Source: Arenicola marina (lineage: Eukaryota > Annelida > Polychaeta > Arenicolidae). Taken from it: 64,000 nt of DNA. The stretch is taken from assembly GCA_964019135.1 (NCBI GenBank), contig OZ025255.1:19693708-19757707 (forward strand). The letters run 5' to 3'. Within the stretch, counting starts at the first letter, position 1. Each line of letters starts with the position of its first letter. Positions 34,701-49,700 of the stretch are shown here, piece by piece. The notes under the pieces were generated by a model. The model saw only the letters and a program-made list of their open reading frames with translations. It ran no database searches and was not told where the DNA came from. The translations under genes were made by a program, and so were the position numbers.

Positions 34701-37700
34701 TGGGAACACAATGGTACGGACTGGGGACACCACGGTATGGACTGGGGACACCACGGTATGGACTGGGGACACCACGGTATGGACTGGGGACACCACGGTA
34801 TGGGCTGGGAGCACCACGGTATGGACTGGGGATACCACGGTATGGACTGGGGACACCACGGTATGGACTGGGGGCACCACGGTATGGACTGGGGAGCTCC
34901 ACGGTATGGACTGAGAGGACCACGGTATGGACTGGGAGCAACACGGTATGGACTGGGAGCACCACGGTATGGACTGGGAGCAACACGGTATGGACTGGGA
35001 GCACCACGGTATGGACTGGGAGCACCACGGTATGGACTGACAGCACCATGGTATGGACTGGGAGCACCTCGGTATGGACTGGGAGCACCACGGTATGGAC
35101 TGGGGGCACCACGGTATGGACTGGGGAGCTCCACGGTATGGACTGAGAGGACCACGGTATGGACTGGGAACAACACGGTATGGACTGACAGCACCACGGT
35201 ATGGACTGGGAGCAACGCGGTATGGACTGGGAGCACCACGGTATGGACTGGGTGCACCACGGTATGGACTGACAGCACCATGGTATAAACTGGGAGCACC
35301 ACGGCATGGACTGGGGGCACCACAGTATGGACTGACAGCACCCCGCTATGGACTGGGAGCACCACGGTATGGACTGGGAGCACAGTGGGATGGACTGGGA
35401 GCGCCAAGGTATGGACTGGGGACACCACGGTATGGACTGGGGACACCACGGTATGGACTGGGAGCACCACGGTATGGACTGGGAGCACCACGGTATGGAC
35501 TGGGAGCACCACGGTATGGACTGGGAGCACCACGGTATGGACTGGGGACACCACGGTATGGGCTGGGAGCACCACGGTATGGACTGGGAGCACCACGGTA
35601 TGGACTGGGAGCACCACGGTATGGACTGGGGGCACCACGGTATGGACTGGGGACACCACGGTATGGACTGGGGGCACCACGGTATGGACTGGGGAGCTCC
35701 ACGGTATGGACTGAGAGGACCACGGTATGGACTGGGAGCAACACGGTATGGACTGGGGGCACCACGGTTTGGACTGACAGCACCCCACTATGGACTGGGA
35801 GCGCCAAGGTATGGACTGGGAGCACCACGGTATGGACTGGGAACACCAAGGTACGGACTGGGAGGAACACGGTATGGACTGGGAGGACCATGGGTTGGAC
35901 TGGGAGGACCACGGTATGGACTGGTGGCACCACGGTATGGACAGTGAGCACCACGGTATGGACTGGGAGCACCACGGTATGGACTGGGAACACCACGGTA
36001 TGGACTGGGGACACCACGGTATGGACTGGGGACACCACGGTATGGACTGGGAGCACCACGGTATGGACTGGGGGCACCACGGTATGGACTGGGGGCACCA
36101 CGGTATGAACTGGGAGCACCACGGTATGGACTGGGAGCACCACGGTATGGACTGGGAACACAATGGTATGGACTGGGAGCACCACGGTATGAACTGGGAG
36201 CACCACGGTATGGACTGGGAGCGCCAAGGTATGGACTGGGGACACCACGGTATGGACTGGGAACACCACGATATGGACTGGGAGCACCACGGTATGGACT
36301 GGGAGCGCCAAGGTATGGACTGGGAGCGCCAAGGTATGGACTGGGGGCACCACGGTATGGACTGGGAGCACCACGGTATGGACTGGGAGCGCCAAGGTAT
36401 GGACTGGGGACACCACGGTATGGACTGGGAACACCACGATATGGACTGGGAGCACCACGGTATGGACTGGGGACACCACGGTATGGACTGGGGACACCAC
36501 GGTATGGACTGGGGACACCACGGTATGGACTGGGAGCACCACGGTATGGACTGGGAGCACCACGGTATGGGCTGGGAGCACCACGGTATGGACTGGGGGT
36601 ACCACGGTATGGACTGGGGACACCACGGTATGGACTGGGGGCACCACGGTATGGACTGGGGACACCACGGTATGGACTGGGAACACCACGATATGGACTG
36701 GGAGCACCACGGTATGGACTGGGGACACCACGGTATGGACTGGGGACACCACGGTATGGACTGGGGACACCACGGTATGGACTGGGAGCACCACGGTATG
36801 GACTGGGGACACCACGGTATGGACTGGGAGCACCACGGTATGGACTGGGGGCACCACGGTATGGACTGGGGGCACCACGGTATGAACTGGGAGCACCACG
36901 GTATGGACTGGGAGCACCACGGTATGGACTGGGAACACAATGGTATGGACTGGGAGCACCACGGTATGAACTGGGAGCACCACGGTATGGACTGGGAGCG
37001 CCAAGGTATGGACTGGGGACACCACGGTATGGACTGGGAACACCACGATATGGACTGGGAGCACCACGGTATGGACTGGGAGCGCCAAGGTATGGACTGG
37101 GAGCGCCAAGGTATGGACTGGGGGCACCACGGTATGGACTGGGAGCACCACGGTATGGACTGGGAGCGCCAAGGTATGGACTGGGGACACCACGGTATGG
37201 ACTGGGAACACCACGATATGGACTGGGAGCACCACGGTATGGACTGGGGACACCACGGTATGGACTGGGGACACCACGGTATGGACTGGGGACACCACGG
37301 TATGGACTGGGAGCACCACGGTATGGACTGGGAGCACCACGGTATGGGCTGGGAGCACCACGGTATGGACTGGGGGTACCACGGTATGGACTGGGGACAC
37401 CACGGTATGGACTGGGGGCACCACGGTATGGACTGACAATTCCACGGTATGGACTGACAGCACCACGGTATGGACTGGGAGCACCACGGTATGGACTGGG
37501 AGCACCACGGTGTGGACTGGGAGCCCCACAGTATGGACTGACAGCACCATGGTATAAACTGGAAGCACCACGGCATGGACTGGGGGCACCACGGTATGGA
37601 CTGGCAGCTCCGCGGTATGAACTGACAGCACCATGGTATGAACTGAGGGCACCACGATATGGACTGGCAGCTCCGCGGTATGAACTGACAGCACCATGGT

Positions 37701-40700
37701 ATGAACTGGGGGCACCACGGTATGGACTGGGAGCACCCCGGTATGGACTGGGAGCACCACGGTATGGACTGGGGACACTACGGTATGGACTGGGGACACC
37801 ACGGTATGGACTGGGAGCACCACGGTGTGGACTGACAGCACCACGGTATGGACTGGGAGCACCACGGTATGGACTGGGAACACAATGGTATGGACTGGGG
37901 ACACCACGGTATGGACTGGGAACACCACGATATGGACTGGGAACACCACGGTATGGACTGGGGACACCACGGTATGGACTGGGAGCGCCACGGTATGGAA
38001 AGGGAGCACCACGGTATGGACTGGGACCACCACGGTATGGACTGGAAGCACCACGGTATGGACTGGCAGCACAATGGTATGAACCGGGAGCACCACGGTA
38101 TGGACTGGGACAACCACGGTATGGACTGACAGCACCATGGTATGAACTGGGAGCACCAGGGTATGGTCAGAAAGCACAAGAGTGTGGACTGGGAGCACCA
38201 CGGTATGGACTGGGAGCACCACGGTATGGACTGGGAGCACCACGGTATGGACTGGGAGCCCCACAGTATGGACTGACAGCACCATGGTATAAACTGGGAG
38301 CACCAGGGCATGGACTGGGGGCACCACAGTATGAACTGAGGGCACCACGATATGGACTGGCAGCTCCGCGGTATGAACTGACAGCACCATGGTATGAACT
38401 GGGAGCACCACGGTATGGACTGGGAGCACCATGGTATGGACTGGGAGCACCGCGGTATGGACTGGGGACACCACGGTATGGACTGGGGACACCACGGTAT
38501 GGACTGGGAGCACCACGGTATGGACTGGGAACACAATGGTACGGACTGGGGACACCACGGTATGGACTGGGGACACCACGGTATGGACTGGGGACACCAC
38601 GGTATGGACTGGGGACACCACGGTATGGGCTGGGAGCACCACGGTATGGACTGGGGATACCACGGTATGGACTGGGGACACCACGGTATGGACTGGGGGC
38701 ACCACGGTATGGACTGGGGAGCTCCACGGTATGGACTGAGAGGACCACGGTATGGACTGGGAGCAACACGGTATGGACTGGGAGCACCACGGTATGGACT
38801 GGGAGCAACACGGTATGGACTGGGAGCACCACGGTATGGACTGGGAGCACCACGGTATGGACTGACAGCACCATGGTATGGACTGGGAGCACCTCGGTAT
38901 GGACTGGGAGCACCACGGTATGGACTGGGGGCACCACGGTATGGACTGGGGAGCTCCACGGTATGGACTGAGAGGACCACGGTATGGACTGGGAACAACA
39001 CGGTATGGACTGACAGCACCACGGTATGGACTGGGAGCAACGCGGTATGGACTGGGAGCACCACGGTATGGACTGGGTGCACCACGGTATGGACTGACAG
39101 CACCATGGTATAAACTGGGAGCACCACGGCATGGACTGGGGGCACCACAGTATGGACTGACAGCACCCCGCTATGGACTGGGAGCACCACGGTATGGACT
39201 GGGAGCACAGTGGGATGGACTGGGAGCGCCAAGGTATGGACTGGGGACACCACGGTATGGACTGGGGACACCACGGTATGGACTGGGAGCACCACGGTAT
39301 GGACTGGGAGCACCACGGTATGGACTGGGAGCACCACGGTATGGACTGGGAGCACCACGGTATGGACTGGGGACACCACGGTATGGGCTGGGAGCACCAC
39401 GGTATGGACTGGGAGCACCACGGTATGGACTGGGAGCACCACGGTATGGACTGGGGGCACCACGGTATGGACTGGGGACACCACGGTATGGACTGGGGGC
39501 ACCACGGTATGGACTGGGGAGCTCCACGGTATGGACTGAGAGGACCACGGTATGGACTGGGAGCAACACGGTATGGACTGGGGGCACCACGGTATGGACT
39601 GACAGCACCCCACTATGGACTGGGAGCGCCAAGGTATGGACTGGGAGCACCACGGTATGGACTGGGAACACCAAGGTACGGACTGGGAGGAACACGGTAT
39701 GGACTGGGAGGACCATGGGTTGGACTGGGAGGACCACGGTATGGACTGGTGGCACCACGGTATGGACAGTGAGCACCACGGTATGGACTGGGAGCACCAC
39801 GGTATGGACTGGGAACACCACGGTATGGACTGGGGACACCACGGTATGGACTGGGGACACCACGGTATGGACTGGGAGCACCACGGTATGGACTGGGGGC
39901 ACCACGGTATGGACTGGGGGCACCACGGTATGAACTGGGAGCACCACGGTATGGACTGGGAGCACCACGGTATGGACTGGGAACACAATGGTATGGACTG
40001 GGAGCACCACGGTATGAACTGGGAGCACCACGGTATGGACTGGGAGCGCCAAGGTATGGACTGGGGACACCACGGTATGGACTGGGAACACCACGATATG
40101 GACTGGGAGCACCACGGTATGGACTGGGAGCGCCAAGGTATGGACTGGGAGCGCCAAGGTATGGACTGGGGGCACCACGGTATGGACTGGGAGCACCACG
40201 GTATGGACTGGGAGCGCCAAGGTATGGACTGGGGACACCACGGTATGGACTGGGAACACCACGATATGGACTGGGAGCACCACGGTATGGACTGGGGACA
40301 CCACGGTATGGACTGGGGACACCACGGTATGGACTGGGGACACCACGGTATGGACTGGGAGCACCACGGTATGGACTGGGAGCACCACGGTATGGGCTGG
40401 GAGCACCACGGTATGGACTGGGGGTACCACGGTATGGACTGGGGACACCACGGTATGGACTGGGGGCACCACGGTATGGACTGACAATTCCACGGTATGG
40501 ACTGACAGCACCACGGTATGGACTGGGAGCACCACGGTATGGACTGGGAGCACCACGGTGTGGACTGGGAGCCCCACAGTATGGACTGACAGCACCATGG
40601 TATAAACTGGAAGCACCACGGCATGGACTGGGGGCACCACGGTATGGACTGGCAGCTCCGCGGTATGAACTGACAGCACCATGGTATGAACTGAGGGCAC

Positions 40701-43700
40701 CACGATATGGACTGGCAGCTCCGCGGTATGAACTGACAGCACCATGGTATGAACTGGGGGCACCACGGTATGGACTGGGAGCACCCCGGTATGGACTGGG
40801 AGCACCACGGTATGGACTGGGGACACTACGGTATGGACTGGGGACACCACGGTATGGACTGGGAGCACCACGGTGTGGACTGACAGCACCACGGTATGGA
40901 CTGGGAGCACCACGGTATGGACTGGGAACACAATGGTATGGACTGGGGACACCACGGTATGGACTGGGAACACCACGATATGGACTGGGAACACCACGGT
41001 ATGGACTGGGGACACCACGGTATGGACTGGGAGCGCCACGGTATGGAAAGGGAGCACCACGGTATGGACTGGGACCACCACGGTATGGACTGGAAGCACC
41101 ACGGTATGGACTGGCAGCACAATGGTATGAACCGGGAGCACCACGGTATGGACTGGGACAACCACGGTATGGACTGACAGCACCATGGTATGAACTGGGA
41201 GCACCAGGGTATGGTCAGAAAGCACAAGAGTGTGGACTGGGAGCACCACGGTATGGACTGGGAGCACCACGGTATGGACTGGGAGCACCACGGTATGGAC
41301 TGGGAGCCCCACAGTATGGACTGACAGCACCATGGTATAAACTGGGAGCACCAGGGCATGGACTGGGGGCACCACAGTATGAACTGAGGGCACCACGATA
41401 TGGACTGGCAGCTCCGCGGTATGAACTGACAGCACCATGGTATGAACTGGGAGCACCACGGTATGGACTGGGAGCACCATGGTATGGACTGGGAGCACCG
41501 CGGTATGGACTGGGGACACCACGGTATGGACTGGGGACACCACGGTATGGACTGGGAGCACCACGGTATGGACTGGGAACACAATGGTACGGACTGGGGA
41601 CACCACGGTATGGACTGGGGACACCACGGTATGGACTGGGGACACCACGGTATGGACTGGGGACACCACGGTATGGGCTGGGAGCACCACGGTATGGACT
41701 GGGGATACCACGGTATGGACTGGGGACACCACGGTATGGACTGGGGGCACCACGGTATGGACTGGGGAGCTCCACGGTATGGACTGAGAGGACCACGGTA
41801 TGGACTGGGAGCAACACGGTATGGACTGGGAGCACCACGGTATGGACTGGGAGCAACACGGTATGGACTGGGAGCACCACGGTATGGACTGGGAGCACCA
41901 CGGTATGGACTGACAGCACCATGGTATGGACTGGGAGCACCTCGGTATGGACTGGGAGCACCACGGTATGGACTGGGGGCACCACGGTATGGACTGGGGA
42001 GCTCCACGGTATGGACTGAGAGGACCACGGTATGGACTGGGAACAACACGGTATGGACTGACAGCACCACGGTATGGACTGGGAGCAACGCGGTATGGAC
42101 TGGGAGCACCACGGTATGGACTGGGTGCACCACGGTATGGACTGACAGCACCATGGTATAAACTGGGAGCACCACGGCATGGACTGGGGGCACCACAGTA
42201 TGGACTGACAGCACCCCGCTATGGACTGGGAGCACCACGGTATGGACTGGGAGCACAGTGGGATGGACTGGGAGCGCCAAGGTATGGACTGGGGACACCA
42301 CGGTATGGACTGGGGACACCACGGTATGGACTGGGAGCACCACGGTATGGACTGGGAGCACCACGGTATGGACTGGGAGCACCACGGTATGGACTGGGAG
42401 CACCACGGTATGGACTGGGGACACCACGGTATGGGCTGGGAGCACCACGGTATGGACTGGGAGCACCACGGTATGGACTGGGAGCACCACGGTATGGACT
42501 GGGGGTACCACGGTATGGACTGGGGACACCACGGTATGGACTGGGGGCACCACGGTATGGACTGGGGAGCTCCACGGTATGGACTGAGAGGACCACGGTA
42601 TGGACTGGGAGCAACACGGTATGGACTGGGGGCACCACGGTATGGACTGACAGCACCCCACTATGGACTGGGAGCGCCAAGGTATGGACTGGGAGCACCA
42701 CGGTATGGACTGGGAACACCAAGGTACGGACTGGGAGGAACACGGTATGGACTGGGAGGACCATGGGTTGGACTGGGAGGACCACGGTATGGACTGGTGG
42801 CACCACGGTATGGACAGTGAGCACCACGGTATGGACTGGGAGCACCACGGTATGGACTGGGAACACCACGGTATGGACTGGGGACACCACGGTATGGACT
42901 GGGATCACCACCTCGAGAATAATATTTACGTTGGTTGAAAGAAAAGTTGTTTCAAGCAAAAAGTAAGCCCTATTTTCAACAGATTATCAAACAAACACAA
43001 AATGAATGCATGTTATAAATCAGTGTGACATTGGTGTCAATGTACTCTATGCTAGGACAGGTAACGGTATACCTGAGCGGTAATACTGGTGGGTAATATT
43101 CATGGCGAAAATTGGGGCGAGGGAGTGGTGATGCCATAACAGAACCAAAACGCCGTATATTTTACAACCGCAAAGACCCTTTGCTAACTCGGCGCTTTTT
43201 GAAGCATATTATTCCATGACAGGCAATGTTTAGACAGGCCGCGATGTGCGTTGGGAGCACCAAAGTAAGGACTGGGAACACCGTGGTATGGACTGGGGGC
43301 ACCATGGTATGAATTGGGAACTTATTGTAATAATAAAGATGCCTATATATGGCATGGAGGATTTCACTAAGCCCTACATGTTACGTGCCTGTACACGTGG
43401 TGCGGCCTGTGAGATATCCCTCCCGACATGAGCACGCGCGGCCCCCTGGGGTGTTGGTACAATGGTGGTCACACCCGCCGTTGTCGGTGGTGCACTCGTC
43501 GATATCTAAAACGTACCTCATGGCTAGCCCAGTGAACTTGACCCTTCTGACAACAAGCTGATAGGCAGCAGTCAAGCAATACACATGGTTCAAAAAGTAG
43601 TAATGCATAACCAAGCTCACTTCGATGAATAATTGTCGATTATGACAACGAGCCTACCTCTTTAACTCGCCGCGACCCTCTTCTTTACACATTACTTGGA

Positions 43701-46700
43701 CCCTAGGATGCAATCATTTTAAAGTTTGCTCTCTATTACTTGCACATGAATGATATTTTCATCGGTTGTTAACGGCTTTCCTCTCTGACGCTTCAAATTT
43801 GACCAGGCAATAAAACAGATATCATCCGCATGGCGGCGCCGCTAGTTGCGTCAAAAACGCAGGCACGACTATAGACACACAACGAGAATTAGTGTCGCCG
43901 CTATACGGAAGCTGTCGGGTGTATTACCTGATGTCAACAAACGAGCCGCGGCAACCGCCTAGAAAAATTTGAACCGGCACGGAGGGAAACCGTTAACGAC
44001 CGACGAAAATATCATTGATGTGCAAGAAGTAGAGAGGAAACTTTAAAATGAATGCATCCTATGGTCCAAGTAATGTCTAAAGAAGAGGGTCGAGCCGATT
44101 AGGAGAGGTAGGTTCGTCGTCATAATCGACAATCATTCATCGAAGCGAGCTGGGTGATGCCATGCTACTTTTTTGACCGTGTGTATGGCATGGCCCTTAC
44201 ACCCCCGTTAGGGTTGAGGTCGTGAGGGCCATGCGTCAGGGCTACCTCATGGCCATGACATCACTATAGTTGAATAATATTCAGCTTACACATTATAATG
44301 ATTTCACGCGTTTCACTTGTTGGGCATAACTGTATGTGTTAACAATCGCGATGTATGCAATGGCAGATATTTAAACTAATCTAAATAATTATTACGCGAT
44401 TGTTCATGCGTGGAGCTATCTAAATAATTATTACGTATTTATTCATACGTGGAGCTATCTAAATACTTAATACGTGAATATTCATACGTGGAGGTATCTA
44501 AATAATAACTACGTGATTATTCATACGTAGAGCTATCTAAATAATTATTACGTGATTATTCGTACGTGGAGTTACTTTTATCAAGATGCGAGTTAAACTT
44601 GTAATTTGTTATTTGAGTTAGAATGCGACGACATGGTTATACGAATACTAAACTATTCACCGTAGACAAACGTAAATCCAGTCACAATGATTCATAATTT
44701 GCTTGTGCATGGCATATCAATTGCAAAGCGTATCGAGGCATTAAGATAATGTCATAAATAGTGTACAGTATAATAATTGTATAATAATAATAGGAATAAT
44801 AATAATAGGAATACTAATAATAGTAATAATAATAATAATGACAACCATAACATATTTTGGATCCAGATGGTTATGCGGCTGAATGCGCAGACCTACATTG
44901 AGATATTGAAATGCATCAAGACAAGTCGTAAAAATTATGAAGACGTTTAGCACCACCAATTAAAATTTTGATGTGTCATCACCTACCTGTGCAGAAAGGA
45001 CCAGCCTCGTTGTAGCCTTCCCGACACTGACAGGAGAAGCTGCCCTGAGTGTTGACACACGTCTGTTCACAGCCACCATTGTTAGTAAGGCATTCGTTCA
45101 CATCTGAAATGTGCACCCAATTTGCGAGGTTAATATCGATAGTACACGTGCTGTATGATCAATAACTGATGGCACAATCATGGAGCTGGAGTGCATTCGC
45201 CAAAATAAAGCACGAGACGCGATAGCGGCGAGTAGTTTATTTGGGGAATGCACAACAGCGAGTTCATTAACGTGCTTTAAATTCTTTTTAGAACAAGGCA
45301 TGACATGTGCTCCCGTTTCGACATAGGAATTGACTATTGTGTCAATTGCACTGCCCGACGAATACATGAGGCACATTGTGGAAACAACGGTTCGTCATTG
45401 TGAAGCCCCAGGGGGGAGGGTCGGGGTAGGAAGGCGTGGATGAAGTAGACATTTTGGAAATCATTGCTCCTTAGTTTCGTGAAAACATCGCCCCGTGAAA
45501 AGCGATATGACGGATTTAATGAGAAATGTATGCAATCGATAACTGTGAAATTTCCATATATTTTGAGATTTCTGATCTAACCCCCGCCCCTTTGGTGCTT
45601 AACATTGACTTATCTATTCCAATGTTTGTCTTGAAATTGGCAAGTTCTGTCACCACCAGCCAACTCGGCTCCGCTCAGCTCAGCTCTACTGATTATACCG
45701 TGACACTTGTTTGCTTGTAAAACATAACAGACATGCAAATTTGGCAGAGGAACTAATATTTGATGTGACATGGATTGCTATTGGTTGTCATTGAAGTCTA
45801 AAAGGGCAAAAAAAAATTGAATTTAGTTCTAAAGAAATCCGCCATGCACGACCCGCTCTCGACCGTAAGCATATTTTTTATGACAACCAATACAATTCTA
45901 CATTGTTCTATACTATTGCGAAGGCTCTAAGGTCAATAACGGGGGCACTGTGAATGTCGTAAATTAAACTTAAACTGTTATGACTCGCTATGTCATGTCG
46001 CCTGGTTTTTGACCTACAGCCGACCACTCAACTTCTAGTTCAGCGCTGTGGCTTATATGTTTCTATGGAATGTATGTAATTTATTTCCTCCACTCGCTCG
46101 AGAGTTCAAGCAACGTATGTTACAGACAAATACATAAATATCAGTGTAGTAACGGTAACGATAATAATAATAAAACAATGATAAATATAACACACAATTA
46201 AAGTATTTACAATATCATTTGACTATACTAAAGTCAAAGTCAAAAGTCTGCGCAGGTCGAAATTTGCAAATTGTGAAAAAATGTACGATTCGATGTTAAA
46301 AAAACTGTCTGAAATCTTACCTATAAACTTTCCGGTGTTAGAAAATACAATATTCACAACTCAACCTTTCAACAATTAGCATTTAGCCTATTAATCCCAT
46401 GCTAGCAGACGTCTGCTTCCTTGTTGTTGTCGCCATTTTGCAATCGTCGTTTCACATGTCTCATGTATTCTTGCGCGGCCGCGTTTTGCATATTTTCCGT
46501 GACGTCGCTGGCCCAATATCTACATAGCGCTGTTTCAGGGCAGCGCCATCTGGCGAGTGTCGCTATGATGGGTACAGAGTAGCCCTGAAACATGCCTCTC
46601 TAGACACGAGCGTGTCTAGAGAGGCATGTTTCAGGGCTAGGTACAGAGCAGACGCCATATTTCTTGAAATGGACGCACGACAGCTAATCGTTAACGTTTT

Positions 46701-49700
46701 AAATTTTTTTGAACGCGAGAAGCGCGAAGGTGGCTTACTTTTTTCGATAAACCGACTGAATGAGAGAACCTGCGCCGCCTTAGGCATTACAAGCGGTCAA
46801 CTTCGACATGCACGTCTCACAGATCATAACGTCAACGGTAAGTTCATGATTCCGCATATATTCGAGACGTTATGATCCTCTGTTTTGGTCCAGAAGTTTC
46901 TAATGTAGACACCCTCTCTAAGTTACTTTTGTAGAAGCATGGCAAGGCCTGGGGGTCGGAGGTGGTCACTAAATATGTTTATGTATATAAAGATATATCT
47001 ATGTGCCTCTCAAAGGACTTTTTTCGCTTTTTTCAACGCCTTGGAGCGGAAATCTGCAATATATCTCCATGACCATGTGCCCTTTTGAGACCGTTTAAAC
47101 AAAGAAATTGGCATTTGCAGCGCTACAGTTGATATCGATATCGAACACGTTCAAATAGTTTGGCGCCATATACTTCGCCATGAATGTCAGTGTCTATTTT
47201 GCATGTATTTCTAAACATTTATCTCTCCATGACCACATAATCCGGCACTTTTCTCTCGTTCTCCGTATGCCCTCTATGGCAAGGGCGGTACGTACACCCC
47301 ACCGCTGTCGTAATGTGGTCCTCCCCCCTCCCCCCCCCCACCGGGTGGAAAGATAGCGGATATGCAAATGTAATGTTTTTACAAGGCCCGTTTTCTTTTT
47401 ATTGTGAAGAGGTGGGGGTGGGGGGGGGGGTCAAATCCCACGACCCATCACTGCATCAGAAACTTACTTTGAAACCGAAATAGCTGCCGCCCCTCTGCCT
47501 TACCTTGTATTTGTACATCAACTTAACATGAAACGCTCACCCCCATCTCATCTCATCATATGATCATGATACATCCATAATTAATATGATTACAAGACAC
47601 CCAATGCTTTGCCCTATCAATCCTAACAAACAATATTTTTTCAGATGCCACCGTAGTTGCCAAAAGGCTAGGTAGGCCATCGATCATTGATGAATTCGAC
47701 CTTGAAGTCATTCGCCGTGAAATCACGACCAGGCTTCAGCGCGGAGAGATAGTGCAGGTCTCGGGTGTGCGTGCCCAGCTAAGACTGCACGATATTGAAT
47801 TGTCAATATCTACACTGCGGCGCAGCTTAGGTGTTTTAGGATTTAAGTGAGTTCCCATGGTTGTTAAATCGTAGTTATGCCCCGACATAAAGCACATTAT
47901 AATATTGCATTAATGTACAACGTGTTTGAAAATGTAAGATGACAATGAAATTGATATACTGTGGTACTAAAATTTACGAATGGGAATGATACATGCTAAG
48001 AGCCAAATTGCGCATTGTGCGCAAAGTGAGTTAGTATGTGCATGTCTAGAGTTATTGATTGTGAGCATACCGTTACCTTATATGTAGTAGCTAATCAAAA
48101 TCATTGGCAATTAATTTTTATACTTGTAATAGAATACTAAGATAATAATAGTTTATTCAAGTACGTTAGGCACAACGCCCATGGTACATGTATGCAGTTT
48201 ACAAAAAAATATGTGCAAATATTAATAGCATACTGCTCATATGGAAAACATCCGAGTTGCATAATCTGATAAATACAAGGAAGGGTTGAGGTTCGGAGGA
48301 CAGTGACCATGTCCCAGTAACACAGAACCGGCGAGGCATTGTTCTGTGTTTTTATTGTTTTCTTCCTTGTACATATTTGCGTTGTGCGTTGAACTGTTTT
48401 ACAGGTACCAGGGGGTCAGCGCTGGCGCCGACGACCAGGTCAAGGAACGTGACGACATTGTCGTGTGGCGTCGCCGATACTTGCGCCAGGTTGCCCTGTA
48501 CAGGCAGCAGGACAGACCCCTGGTGTACACCGACGAGACGTGGGTCAACGCGGGGCACGCCCCAACAAAGGAGTGGTGTGCACCAGGGGTTGTCCGGAAG
48601 AAGAAGCGCGTCAGCGGCAAGGGCGGAAGGTATGTTACGGGATCAGCCACATGTGTTTAAAAGAATGTGACAAATACAGGCACAGTGAATCGAGGCACAA
48701 CTACAAATAGATGTGCGCGCCCCCACCCCCACCCCACCCCCCTTCTACTTTTCCTTTATTCTGTGTCCGTCGATTTACTGCACCTTATGGTGACAAGCTG
48801 CTGTTTCTCAGCCTTCTAACGAAACTGCTACATGCCACTCAGTGCCTTGAACACATTGCGGTTCGTGGCAGCCCGTACTTGATAGCATGATCGACCTGAT
48901 TACATATGGCTTATATATTATCTCCCTTAGATGGATAGGGCTGTACAGTTCTCGCGGTTTCTATTTCCGGTTTAGGTCTTTTGGGGACCAACAAAAAAAC
49001 ACGTGCTCTTAGAACGAGTGCGCATCACGCTGGTGCCTTGCTGCAACTGCGTGACTCGCACTCATTGTAGTCAACGTTTTAGTGTTGGGAACCGGCCGGG
49101 TGCGCGGTTTGTGCGTGAAAAATCGAGTGGGTGTGAAACTATTTTTTGTTTGCTTTGGTCCAGGCATGGCTAACTATAAAATAATAATATCATTAAAGAT
49201 AAGACATTTATCTCTCCATAATGCATGTGGTCCCTTCGATGAGGCTGTTGGAAGCGTTGTATTTTGAGCCAAATCATCGATGTTTACAGTTTACGACAGA
49301 CGGAGCGCCATTGTCCTCACCTGCTCAGTCCATATAAGGAGCGTTGTTACGTAACCATACATACCGCGCGCAGACACGCGCGTCATGATGATTATTACGT
49401 CATACGACATGGAAAACCCCGCGCAGCACGTTAGATCGCCTGACACTGACAGTCACTCATGAGACAACCGCATTCTGGTTTATCAACTGCCTAACCGCTC
49501 ATACATTACATAAATCTACTCGGATGGTAATAATTCGGATATGCACATAACTTCTGTGGTTATTTGTGCTTCCAAGGACAGCTTTAGCCGATCTTGTGTG
49601 TGAGGTGAGTGAAGGCAAACAACCGGAAGGTAGGCAGCACGTACAGGCCGTTGATGCTAGGCATTGACGTAGAGCATAGGTATCCCTGTCTCGTGGGGTC

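Noticed and set aside
32427-42959. Very long open frames (up to 1,207 codons) on both strands
   Set aside because: They come from a stop-free 21-bp repeat, occur in all six frames, have no start context or domains, and lie between two confirmed exons of gene 3.
45098-45376. 92-codon minus-strand frame
   Set aside because: Overlaps the intron side of an EGF exon, has no domain, and is not found in the duplicate unit at 56 kb.
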